The notes beneath the pieces were generated by a model. That model ran no database searches. It was given only the letters and a program-made list of their open reading frames with translations, and was not told the DNA's origin. Below, in pieces: positions 53,342 to 62,009 of a stretch of 64,000 bases of DNA. Position 1 is the first letter of the stretch; each line of letters starts with the position of its first letter. The position numbers were made by a program, and so were the translations under genes. Source of the DNA: Hymenobacter cheonanensis (GTDB lineage: Bacteria > Bacteroidota > Bacteroidia > Cytophagales > Hymenobacteraceae). The stretch is from the NCBI RefSeq assembly GCF_030581075.1, contig NZ_JAUQSW010000008.1, positions 186,001 through 250,000 of the forward strand, written 5' to 3'.

Positions 53342-55651
53342 ATGGAACTGCTGGCTAAACCCGACGGAACGACCCTAGCTGCCCATACGCAGCACGTGCG
53401 CGACGAAACCGCGCACGTGCTAGCGGCCCGGCCGTTTCTGATTTATAAATACGCCGTTAGGACAGGGCACAATCTACTGGCGCTAGCCGATGCCTGCGCC
53501 CGCTGGCACGACGAAGGAAAAGCACATCCAGCCTGGCAGCAGGCTTGCCGCCAAGATTTCGAGCAGGCGCAGCAAACCGGAAAGGTACAGGGCCTGCACC
53601 TACAAAAAAGTGGGGTGCGCCACGAATTTGCTTCGCTGGTGAAAATGCGCAATGTGCGTAATGAGTGGCCGCCAAAGCTTACGTATGTCGCCGTGGCGGC
53701 GCACCACGGCAAACTCGGCTTTCGCTACCAAAAACGGTGGGCCGACGACCCAGCTTTTAAGCCTTTCTGGTACGAGCAATTTTTACCGCTCAGTGCCGAG
53801 TTACGGCCAGACCGCCCCGCTGATTTTGACCAAGCCATTGCCCGGCGCTACGAATACGGCGGCCTGCGGGCGGTGCTACGGCTGGCCGACCACCGCGCCA
53901 GTGCCCGTGAAGCGCATCGGAGTGCGGCTGCGCCAGCGGTGCCGCAGCTGAGTGCCTTTCGCTATAAATTTCCCTGGGACACCCAAACCGGTGTTCAAAC
54001 CTTGATTCCGCATTTTTGGGACGAGCCGTTTGCGCTGTTGCGGGCTCCTACTGGCGCTGGCAAAACCGACGCGGCCCTCTTGTGGGCACGGCGGCAAATC
54101 ACGACAGGCCGCGCCGACCGGCTGGTGTGGGCTATGCCCACACGCTTCACTGCCAATGCCTTGTACATCAGTACCACCGAAACCCTGAGTAGTACCGGTC
54201 TGTATCACTCCAGTGCCTGGTTTGTGGTTCAGCAACGCGAGCAGGAACAGCGCGGGCAGGGCCAGCCAGCGGCGGCATGGAAGAAGGAACTCGACTACGC
54301 CCGGCTACTTGAAACGCCCACTACCGTCACGACGATTGACCAGCTTTGCCTGGCGCTGACGGCTACCCGCGAAGACCACCACGCAACTTTTTGGAACCTC
54401 GCCCATGCGTGCGTCGTGATTGATGAAGCCGATTTCTACGACGATTTTACGCAGCGCAATATGGTGGTGCTGCTACGGGCGCTGCGGCTATTGGGAGTGC
54501 CGGTGCTGCTAATGAGTGCTACGCTTCCCGCATCGGCCTTAGAACTTTATGCACTCTCGGGCCTGCGGGCCACCAAAATATGGGAAGACCTGACCGACTA
54601 CGAACGCACTCGTTTTCGGCTTCATCGGGCCGGGCCAGCTGAACACCCAACCGACCTTACAACTCTGCTGGAACGGGGGCTGAATGGTGAGCCGCTTATC
54701 ATTTATGCCAATACCGTGGGGCGGGCACAAGCCTACTGGGACTGGTTTCAACGGCCGGATATGAAGTACCCCGTGGTCCTTTACCACTCACGGTTCACCG
54801 AGCCGGATAAAAATGAAGTCGAGGGCCGACTATTAGCCATGCTTGGCCCCAAGGCCTGGAAAAGCAGCAATCCTACTGGCGTAGCCATCCTGACCCAAAT
54901 CGGGGAGTTGAGCGTCAATATAAGTGCCGACCTAATGGTGGCTGACTTATGCCCGACCGACCGATTAGCCCAACGAGCAGGCCGTTTATCACGGTTTCGG
55001 GACCGGTACGACAAAAAACAACAGGTAGTAGGCGAGCTACACTTGGTAACGCCTCAGAAAACCGACAAAAAAGGTACAACAGATTTTTATCCTGCTCCCT
55101 ATGGTCATTATCGGCAAGGTCAGGGCTGGTTAAGCAGCGCAGTGCTCGACCAGGCAGGCGCTCAATTAACAGCGGGTGAGTATTCAGCCCGGCGCTTAGT
55201 GGATTTAGTGAACGAGCTATACCCTAAAGTAGCCGAAGAAACCACCGAAATATGGGCTAATCGTAGGGCGTTGGAAACTGCTGTAGTGGCCAATTGGCTC
55301 CTGCTACCAAAAGCCGAAACTGAGCAGGACGACGAAGAAACGCCCACCTGGAAAAGCCGTGATATTGGTCCTCAGAAAGTAGTATATGCGTCCACTAACT
55401 TCTCCGCGCTTTTGGGGGAGGGCGACCCGGTAGTTTTCGCTAACTCGTTCGCCTTTCGAGAATGGGCACTTCCTCATGCTATCACCATACCGGTTTACGA
55501 TTTTCGACGGGCACAGGAAGCCGGCAAGCTGGTAGAAGTAGGTATTCATATTAGCCAGGAGCGGGAAATAATCTGGACGGTAAAGGCCGATTACTACGAC
55601 TCATTACATGGCTTACGCTTTGATAAAGCGCCGAGCCCAGAAGACGAATAG
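53342..55651 (+). CDS. cas3: Cas3 helicase-nuclease
   Basis: 769 residues. The N-terminal HD nuclease has ARWHDEGKAHPAW and AVAAHHGKLG. The helicase follows with Walker A APTGAGKTDAALL near 237, VVIDEADFYDD (DEAD-like), LLMSATLPA and, near the end, QRAGRLSRF. Cas3 is recruited by Cascade to unwind and degrade target DNA. Normal length and no breaks. Confidence 0.93.
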   Translation: MELLAKPDGTTLAAHTQHVRDETAHVLAARPFLIYKYAVRTGHNLLALADACARWHDEGKAHPAWQQACRQDFEQAQQTGKVQGLHLQKSGVRHEFASLVKMRNVRNEWPPKLTYVAVAAHHGKLGFRYQKRWADDPAFKPFWYEQFLPLSAELRPDRPADFDQAIARRYEYGGLRAVLRLADHRASAREAHRSAAAPAVPQLSAFRYKFPWDTQTGVQTLIPHFWDEPFALLRAPTGAGKTDAALLWARRQITTGRADRLVWAMPTRFTANALYISTTETLSSTGLYHSSAWFVVQQREQEQRGQGQPAAAWKKELDYARLLETPTTVTTIDQLCLALTATREDHHATFWNLAHACVVIDEADFYDDFTQRNMVVLLRALRLLGVPVLLMSATLPASALELYALSGLRATKIWEDLTDYERTRFRLHRAGPAEHPTDLTTLLERGLNGEPLIIYANTVGRAQAYWDWFQRPDMKYPVVLYHSRFTEPDKNEVEGRLLAMLGPKAWKSSNPTGVAILTQIGELSVNISADLMVADLCPTDRLAQRAGRLSRFRDRYDKKQQVVGELHLVTPQKTDKKGTTDFYPAPYGHYRQGQGWLSSAVLDQAGAQLTAGEYSARRLVDLVNELYPKVAEETTEIWANRRALETAVVANWLLLPKAETEQDDEETPTWKSRDIGPQKVVYASTNFSALLGEGDPVVFANSFAFREWALPHAITIPVYDFRRAQEAGKLVEVGIHISQEREIIWTVKADYYDSLHGLRFDKAPSPEDE

Positions 55652-55681
55652 ACTTCTTAAACAGCCGTAATCACCTAACCC

Positions 55682-56185
55682 ATGCACATCACTGGCAAGC
55701 ACATCAACTACTACCACATCTGCCACCGCAAGCTGTGGCTGTTTGCCAGCGGGCTGAGCTTTCAGCAGGACAACGAGCATGTGCAGGACGGCACGCTGCT
55801 TCACCTGTCGGCCTACCCGCAGCGGGCGCGGCGGTTTCGGGAGGTGCAGCTGGGCGGCATCAAGATTGACTTCTACGACCCGGTGGATAAGGTGGTGCAC
55901 GAAATCAAGCGCAGCCAGAAGCTGGAAGAAGCCAGCGTGGCGCAGCTCAAATACTACCTGCGGGTGCTGGAGCAGCACGGCGTAGCTGGCCCCACGGGCG
56001 TGCTGGAGTACCCAAAGCTGCGCCGAACTCAGGAAGTGATATTGACCGAGCAGGACCGGGCCGACATCGAGGCCTGGGAAGCTGGTGTGGCCGAGGTAGT
56101 GGCCCGTGCGCAGTGTCCACCAATTATTGACAAGCCCTTTTGCAAGCAGTGCGCTTACTACGAGTTCTGCTACGTGCACGAATAG
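55682..56185 (+). CDS. cas4: Cas4 exonuclease
   Basis: 167 residues. MHITGKHINYYHICHRKLWLF opens the family with the first Cys, HEIKRSQKLEEASVAQLKYYL holds the catalytic Glu-Ile-Lys triad region, and FCKQCAYYEFC supplies the remaining Fe-S cysteines. Cas4 trims and orients new spacers during adaptation. Its Fe-S nuclease domain is the same class as the C-terminal domain of the helicase-nuclease upstream. Confidence 0.93.
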   Translation: MHITGKHINYYHICHRKLWLFASGLSFQQDNEHVQDGTLLHLSAYPQRARRFREVQLGGIKIDFYDPVDKVVHEIKRSQKLEEASVAQLKYYLRVLEQHGVAGPTGVLEYPKLRRTQEVILTEQDRADIEAWEAGVAEVVARAQCPPIIDKPFCKQCAYYEFCYVHE

Positions 56186-56312
56186 CCTGCTTAAAAGAGT
56201 AGGCAACTGCTTACCTACCTGTATCCGCAGCTGAGTAATCTGCCTAAAAACCTAGTCAGCCTGCTGTAGGCGGGCGTGTCTGTGAAATCAATTAAATCTA
56301 TTTAAATCTGCG

Positions 56313-57323
56313 GTGAAAAAAACGTACTACCTGTTCAATCCGGGCCGGCTGAGTCGGCAGGATAATACACTCAAATACACGGCCTACGATGAAGAAGGCG
56401 GGGAAGGGCAGACACGCTTTCTACCCGTGGCCGATGTAGCTGACCTTTATGTGTTTGGCTCGCTCGATGCCAACTCGGCGCTATACAATTTCCTAGGTAA
56501 AAACGGGGTGTCGGTGCATTTCTTCGACTACTACGAGCACTATACTGGCTCTTTTATGGCCAAGGAGTACCTGCTAGCCGGCAAGGTGCAGGTGGCGCAG
56601 ACTGGCCACTATATGAGCCGCAAGAAGCGCCTAGTGCTAGCGCGCAAGCTGGTGGAGGGCGCGGCTTTTAACCTACTCAAAAACTTGCGCTACTACCAGA
56701 GTCGGGGCCGCGATGTGGCCGCCCAGTTTGCGCAGATGGAACTGTACGTATCGGCGCTGCCGCATGCTACAACGGTGCCCGAAATCATGGGCTACGAAGG
56801 CAATATCCGGCAGACCTACTACACCTGCTACGAAGAGTTGGTAAAGGTGCCGGGTTTCACCTTCGGCACGCGGAGCACGCAACCGCCGCAAAATGAGTTG
56901 AACGCGCTGCTGAGCTTCGGCAATATGCTCTGCTACGCGGCCTGTCTGTCGCAGATTTACCATACGCAGCTCAACCCTACCATTTCTTTCCTGCACGAGC
57001 CGGGCCATCGCCGCTTCTCTTTGGCGCTGGACCTGGCCGAGATTTTCAAGCCCCTGCTCGTGGACCGTACCATCTTCCGGTTGGTCAATAAGAAGGAGAT
57101 TCAGCCCAAGGATTTCGAGGCCGCCGTGGGCGGCTGCCTGCTGAAAGAGTCTGGACGTAAGACGTTTGTGCGCGTATTTGAAGAGCGCATGAAGGAAACA
57201 ATCCTACACCGGGGCTTGGGGCGGCCGGTGAGCTATCAGCATTTAGTAAAGCTGGAATGCTATAAGCTGACCAAGCATCTGTTGAACTTGGAAGAGTACA
57301 AACCATTTAAAGCCTGGTGGTAA
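56313..57323 (+). CDS. cas1: Cas1 integrase
   Basis: 336 residues starting at GTG 56313 (MKKTYYLFNPGRLSR). Metal-binding positions appear as GYEGNIRQTYY (Glu), FLHEPGHRRFSLALDLAE (His and Asp). It inserts new spacers at the leader end. The 127-base gap after cas4 carries small A/T direct repeats (TTTAAATCT type). The sequence fits the Cas1 branch found with type I-B systems. Confidence 0.94.
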   Translation: MKKTYYLFNPGRLSRQDNTLKYTAYDEEGGEGQTRFLPVADVADLYVFGSLDANSALYNFLGKNGVSVHFFDYYEHYTGSFMAKEYLLAGKVQVAQTGHYMSRKKRLVLARKLVEGAAFNLLKNLRYYQSRGRDVAAQFAQMELYVSALPHATTVPEIMGYEGNIRQTYYTCYEELVKVPGFTFGTRSTQPPQNELNALLSFGNMLCYAACLSQIYHTQLNPTISFLHEPGHRRFSLALDLAEIFKPLLVDRTIFRLVNKKEIQPKDFEAAVGGCLLKESGRKTFVRVFEERMKETILHRGLGRPVSYQHLVKLECYKLTKHLLNLEEYKPFKAWW

Positions 57324-57324
57324 G

Positions 57325-57588
57325 ATGTACGTAATTTTGGTATACGACGTGAAGCAACAACGCGTAGGCAAGCTGCTTAAACTTTGCCGTCGCTACCTAC
57401 ATTGGATACAGAATTCTGTATTTGAGGGCGAAATCAGCGAAGCAAAGCTGCAGGAGTTACTGCTAAAGGCTGCTTCTTTTTTGGACCAGAAGGAGGATAG
57501 CATTCTCATCTTTAGAAGTCGCACGGAGCAGTGGCTGGAAAAGCAGGTCTGGGGCCATGAGCGAAGCCCATTGGGGTCGTTTTTGTAG
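57325..57588 (+). CDS. cas2: Cas2
   Basis: 87 residues beginning MYVILVYDVKQQRVGKLLKL, with the conserved Asp (YDV) and the C-terminal SPLGSFL tail. It begins one base after the cas1 stop, so the two are co-translated. It forms the Cas1-Cas2 integrase complex. Confidence 0.94.
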   Translation: MYVILVYDVKQQRVGKLLKLCRRYLHWIQNSVFEGEISEAKLQELLLKAASFLDQKEDSILIFRSRTEQWLEKQVWGHERSPLGSFL

Positions 57589-57781
57589 GGTTAGCCAGTT
57601 GTCGATACAAAATTAAGTAGCCAAGTTTCGGCTCTCTTATCTGTGCTCAGAGTATAAATACTTGATTTATAGAGTCGTCGCACGCCCAGGATTTTCCTCT
57701 TATTGCTGACCGACGACTTGAGGTATTTTTTAATGTGCGTTTCTGCTGCGCTAAGACGTATTTTTGAGTATAAATTGGCGG
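57589..57781 (+). promoter_or_regulatory. CRISPR leader with array promoter
   Basis: AT-rich 193 bases between cas2 and the first repeat. TATTTTTG at 57759-57766 fits the -7 element and lies 15 bases before the first repeat. AGTCGTCG (57673-57680) and CGACGACT (57711-57718) form an inverted repeat, and AGTATAAATACT (57651-57662) is a palindrome; either may be integration or protein sites. Confidence 0.75.
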
Positions 57782-60700
57782 GCTTCAATTGGACTAGGAG
57801 GAATTGAAAGGCAAAAATTTCTCAGTAAACGGCGATGGGAACCTTTGCTTCAATTGGACTAGGAGGAATTGAAAGAAAGGATAACTACTCGGGTATCCAG
57901 GTAGCGCCTACGCTTCAATTGGACTAGGAGGAATTGAAAGGGCTGGCAGGGCCAGCGGGCTTTCCGGATTTATCTCGCTTCAATTGGACTAGGAGGAATT
58001 GAAAGAGAAGGGTAAGCTCTACTATGCCGCCACTATCGCACCGCTTCAATTGGACTAGGAGGAATTGAAAGGATGCTGCGGATTACGCCCTGCCCTGCCT
58101 GCGCAACGCTTCAATTGGACTAGGAGGAATTGAAAGACGCCAAGCACGCTACCCGCAAGCTAGCCCCGTGGGTGCTTCAATTGGACTAGGAGGAATTGAA
58201 AGGCGAACACGGTCATCACCAGCCGGCCGGCCGGCGTGGCTTCAATTGGACTAGGAGGAATTGAAAGACTGCCGGCGCCGCCGGCGCCACGCAGTTGGCC
58301 ATCGCTTCAATTGGACTAGGAGGAATTGAAAGGCATCTGGTTGAAGGTGGCGTTGACCTGCTGGCCATGCTTCAATTGGACTAGGAGGAATTGAAAGCTT
58401 ACCGTGTTCGGGATGCCGGTCTTTGCCGCGCTGCTTCAATTGGACTAGGAGGAATTGAAAGATCAGGACCCGCATAGCTTCACCGACGCCCAAATGTCGC
58501 TTCAATTGGACTAGGAGGAATTGAAAGGAGCTAAACGACGCCCACCTGTTCAAGGCCGCCTGCGCTTCAATTGGACTAGGAGGAATTGAAAGTTGCCCTT
58601 CTTGCCTTTGGCCGAGAAGAGAAAGAGGGCTTCAATTGGACTAGGAGGAATTGAAAGGTCAGAGTCACCAGTGATAGCTTTCCACTCCTTGCGGCTTCAA
58701 TTGGACTAGGAGGAATTGAAAGTCTGATTTTGCCGCCAAGTGGATTCCGCTGCTGGCCGGCTTCAATTGGACTAGGAGGAATTGAAAGTGGTACTCTACT
58801 GCAACCAGGCGGTGGACGTGGCCGCTTCAATTGGACTAGGAGGAATTGAAAGGAGTTGGAAAGGGGCTTGGCTAAGCTAGGCATTGAGGCTTCAATTGGA
58901 CTAGGAGGAATTGAAAGCCGGGTACTACGTCCTGCGCCTCGCTCAAGAACAGCGCTTCAATTGGACTAGGAGGAATTGAAAGGAGGGCTCGGTGGCCGTG
59001 CACACCCTAAAAGGCGTCGCTTCAATTGGACTAGGAGGAATTGAAAGCCGGTAGTTGAGAGCCTGATTAAGCGAATTGGTGCGGCTTCAATTGGACTAGG
59101 AGGAATTGAAAGGGTATGTTGCTAGTGGGTGAACGGCTGTATCGGGGCAGCTTCAATTGGACTAGGAGGAATTGAAAGCAGGCTGTTGCTAGTAGGCCGA
59201 TATAGGCCCCGCGCGCTTCAATTGGACTAGGAGGAATTGAAAGTGGTGTGGGCCTCGTACCTGGTCAGGTTGGTTTCGTGCTTCAATTGGACTAGGAGGA
59301 ATTGAAAGGGAAACCGGCCATACTTCGATGTAGGCATCAGGAAGCTTCAATTGGACTAGGAGGAATTGAAAGACTACCTACTTCGATGGCAAAGACCACC
59401 GCAACCAAGCTTCAATTGGACTAGGAGGAATTGAAAGTGTTCAGCAAAACGCAACCGATGTCGGGAAGGTCGTGCTTCAATTGGACTAGGAGGAATTGAA
59501 AGTGAAAGAACAGGATTCGGTCGGCAATCTGTTTGATTGCTTCAATTGGACTAGGAGGAATTGAAAGATCTTTGATAGGCGTTAAATCTGTCGATTGAAA
59601 GGGCTTCAATTGGACTAGGAGGAATTGAAAGAGGCTGGCCTGGTACAAGCCGGCAGCGATGCCAACGCTTCAATTGGACTAGGAGGAATTGAAAGTCGCT
59701 CTTGCTGATGAGGCCAGCCTTTAGCAGTTGGGCTTCAATTGGACTAGGAGGAATTGAAAGTTTTTCGCTATAGCAGAAGCGGCCATTCAATTCGGCGCTT
59801 CAATTGGACTAGGAGGAATTGAAAGAGCCTTGGTGGGTGATGGTGGTTGCGGCGGCTTCGGGCTTCAATTGGACTAGGAGGAATTGAAAGGATGAATTGG
59901 CCGGGCTATCTGCTGAAGAAGCAACGGCTTCAATTGGACTAGGAGGAATTGAAAGGAGAAAGGGCCGCTGCTCACTTTCTACATCGACAAAGCTTCAATT
60001 GGACTAGGAGGAATTGAAAGAAAAAATCAAGGAAGAAGACGCGAAGACGCGCCGCCGCGCTTCAATTGGACTAGGAGGAATTGAAAGCGCCAGTGCATGA
60101 ATAGCATGACAGGATTTTTCAAGAGCTTCAATTGGACTAGGAGGAATTGAAAGTTACCCTTTTTAAGTATGAACCCCGAAACCACCACCGCTTCAATTGG
60201 ACTAGGAGGAATTGAAAGCCGTATTCCAGTTTTATACTTAATGGGCTGCGAATAGCTTCAATTGGACTAGGAGGAATTGAAAGAGCTGCTCTAGTATCCA
60301 GGTGGGTTTGTATCGGCTGGCTTCAATTGGACTAGGAGGAATTGAAAGAACTGTTCTCACGCGCTACGCTGCACCGCCACAAAAGCTTCAATTGGACTAG
60401 GAGGAATTGAAAGTTGCTAGACCAGGCACTAGCAGCGGTTTCGGAGTAGCTTCAATTGGACTAGGAGGAATTGAAATCCGCGCCCGAGCTGGCCGCCGTC
60501 GAGGCCGCCGCGCCGCTTCAATTGGACTAGGAGGAATTGAAATAGCGCGTGCTGCTCGCGGCGCATCTACTTGCTGTACGCTTCAATTGGACTAGGAGGA
60601 ATTGAAATAGCCCGAACAGGCCCTGCACCCCGAGCAGCAAATCGGCTTCAATTGGACTAGGAGGAATTGAAATAAATTTTGACGGTGAGCCCGCGCCCGG

Positions 60701-61192
60701 CCGGCATTGGCTTCAATTGGACTAGGAGGAATTGAAATTCGGCACCGACCACGACAGCATGAAAAAGCTCGTGAGCTTCAATTGGACTAGGAGGAATTGA
60801 AATGACACCCGCCCCGCCGGCCGGCTTCATGGGGCACTCGCTTCAATTGTACTAGGAGGAATTGAAATAGCGTCGCCGTAAAGGCTGTACACCAACGGGT
60901 CGGCGATTCAATTGGACTAGGAGGAATTGAAATGCCCGGCTGGGTTTGTTGACTTAGGCCGTCGGCCGGCTTCAATTGGACTAGGAGGAATTGAAATCGA
61001 GCAGCCAGATAGCCACGTCTAGCAGGCTTTGGCGCTTCAATTGGACTAGGAGGAATTGAAATATCTACAACCATCGCTTGGGCTCCATTTCTAGAGAGGC
61101 TTCAATTGAGCTAGAAGAAATTAAAATATTATTATCATATTATGTAATCCGGGTAACATAACAGCTTCAATTGGACCAGGAGGAATTGAAAT
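57782..61192 (+). CRISPR. CRISPR array, 53 repeats, 52 spacers
   Basis: A 29-base repeat, beginning GCTTCAATTGG and ending GAATTGAAAG, with spacers of 35-38 bases (mostly 36). TTCAATT and AATTGAA pair as a 7-bp stem around GGACTAGGAGG. Repeats 1-41 end in G, and repeats 42-53 (from 60449) end in T. Repeats 48, 49, 52 and 53 carry point changes, with 52 (61099-61127) the most degenerate. The leader is at the left and the oldest repeats at the right, where the array breaks after 8 bases of the 53rd spacer against an IS. Count done by hand. Confidence 0.97.
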
Positions 61193-61200
61193 ATCGAGCT

Positions 61201-61977
61201 AGGAAGTGTTAACAGTAGGTGGTATGTCTGGGCATGGAGTATTTGCTAACCGCCGAGCAGTGGGCGCGTATTGAGCCGCTGCTGCCAGGGCGCGAAGGGA
61301 CGAAAGGTGGCCGGGGCCAGGACAACCAGCGCTTCGTGGAGGCGGTTCTCTGGCTGACGCGCAACGGCTGCCGCTGGCGGGCCCTGCCAGCCGAGTGGGG
61401 CAACTGGCACACCACGTACACGCGCTTCCAGCGCTGGACGGCCTCGGGCGTGTGGGCCCGGGTGCTGGCGGCTGTACAACAAGACGATGCGCTGCACACG
61501 CTGCTGGTGGACTCGACGACCGTGCGGGCCCACCAGCACGCCAGCGGAGCGCGCAAAAAAACGGGCCACAAGCCCTCGGGCGCAGCTGCGGCGGCTTGAC
61601 CAGCAAGCTGCATGTGGTGGCCGATGCCCGAGGCCGATTCCTGCGCGGCGGCCTGCCGGCGGGGCAGCGCCACGACGCGCCGCAGGCCTTGCCGTTGCTC
61701 GACGGCCTGGCCCCGGACTACCTCATTGCCGACCGGGGCTACGATTCCAACCCGCTTGTGGTCGCCTTGGCTGTGCGCGGCACACAAGCCGTGATTCCAC
61801 CCCGGAGCAGACGCCGCACCCTACGAGCCTACGACGCGTTTCGCTACGCCCAGCGCCACCCCGTTGAACGGCTATTTAGCCGTCTCAAGCATTTTCGCCG
61901 CGTGGCCACGCGCTACGACAAGTTGGATGCGCATTTTCTGGCTTTTATTCAGTTGGCAGCAACTGTTAACACTTCCT
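61201..61977 (+). mobile_element. IS5-family element at the array end
   Basis: 777 bases with 16-bp perfect terminal inverted repeats (AGGAAGTGTTAACAGT at 61201-61216 and its complement at 61962-61977). No flanking target duplication is visible, which suggests a deletion or recombination next to the element. Its ends match those of the decayed element at 42931-43708. Confidence 0.9.
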
Positions 61978-62009
61978 GGCCGCCCGCCAGGAGCAGTACT
62001 GCCTGGTAG
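61234..62009 (+). CDS. IS5-family transposase, two frames joined by -1 frameshift
   Basis: OrfA starts at ATG 61234 (MEYLLTAEQWARIEP) and ends at 61599. OrfB lies in the -1 frame and carries on from GGLTSKLHVV. An A7 run at 61555-61561, just where the frames switch, fits programmed frameshifting or slippage. The DDE residues are intact: LLVDSTTVRAHQ, IADRGYDSN and HPVERLFSRLKHF. OrfB reads past the right inverted repeat to TAG at 62009, since the stop seen in the other copy has been lost in a small deletion. Confidence 0.8.

Noticed and set aside
57591-57788. 65-residue minus-strand ORF in the leader
   Set aside because: It overlaps leader and first repeat, is AT-rich by composition only, and has no family features.
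58137-58173. Spacer 6 as a self-targeting spacer against the permease gene near 34710
   Set aside because: Only about 20 of 37 bases match (19 of 20 around CTAGCCCCGTGGG); the rest does not, so this is chance similarity with common genome words.
58251-61074. Minus-strand reading frames through the CRISPR array with repeated FQFLLVQLK-type segments
   Set aside because: They are translations of the repeat itself and have no start signal or gene-like content.
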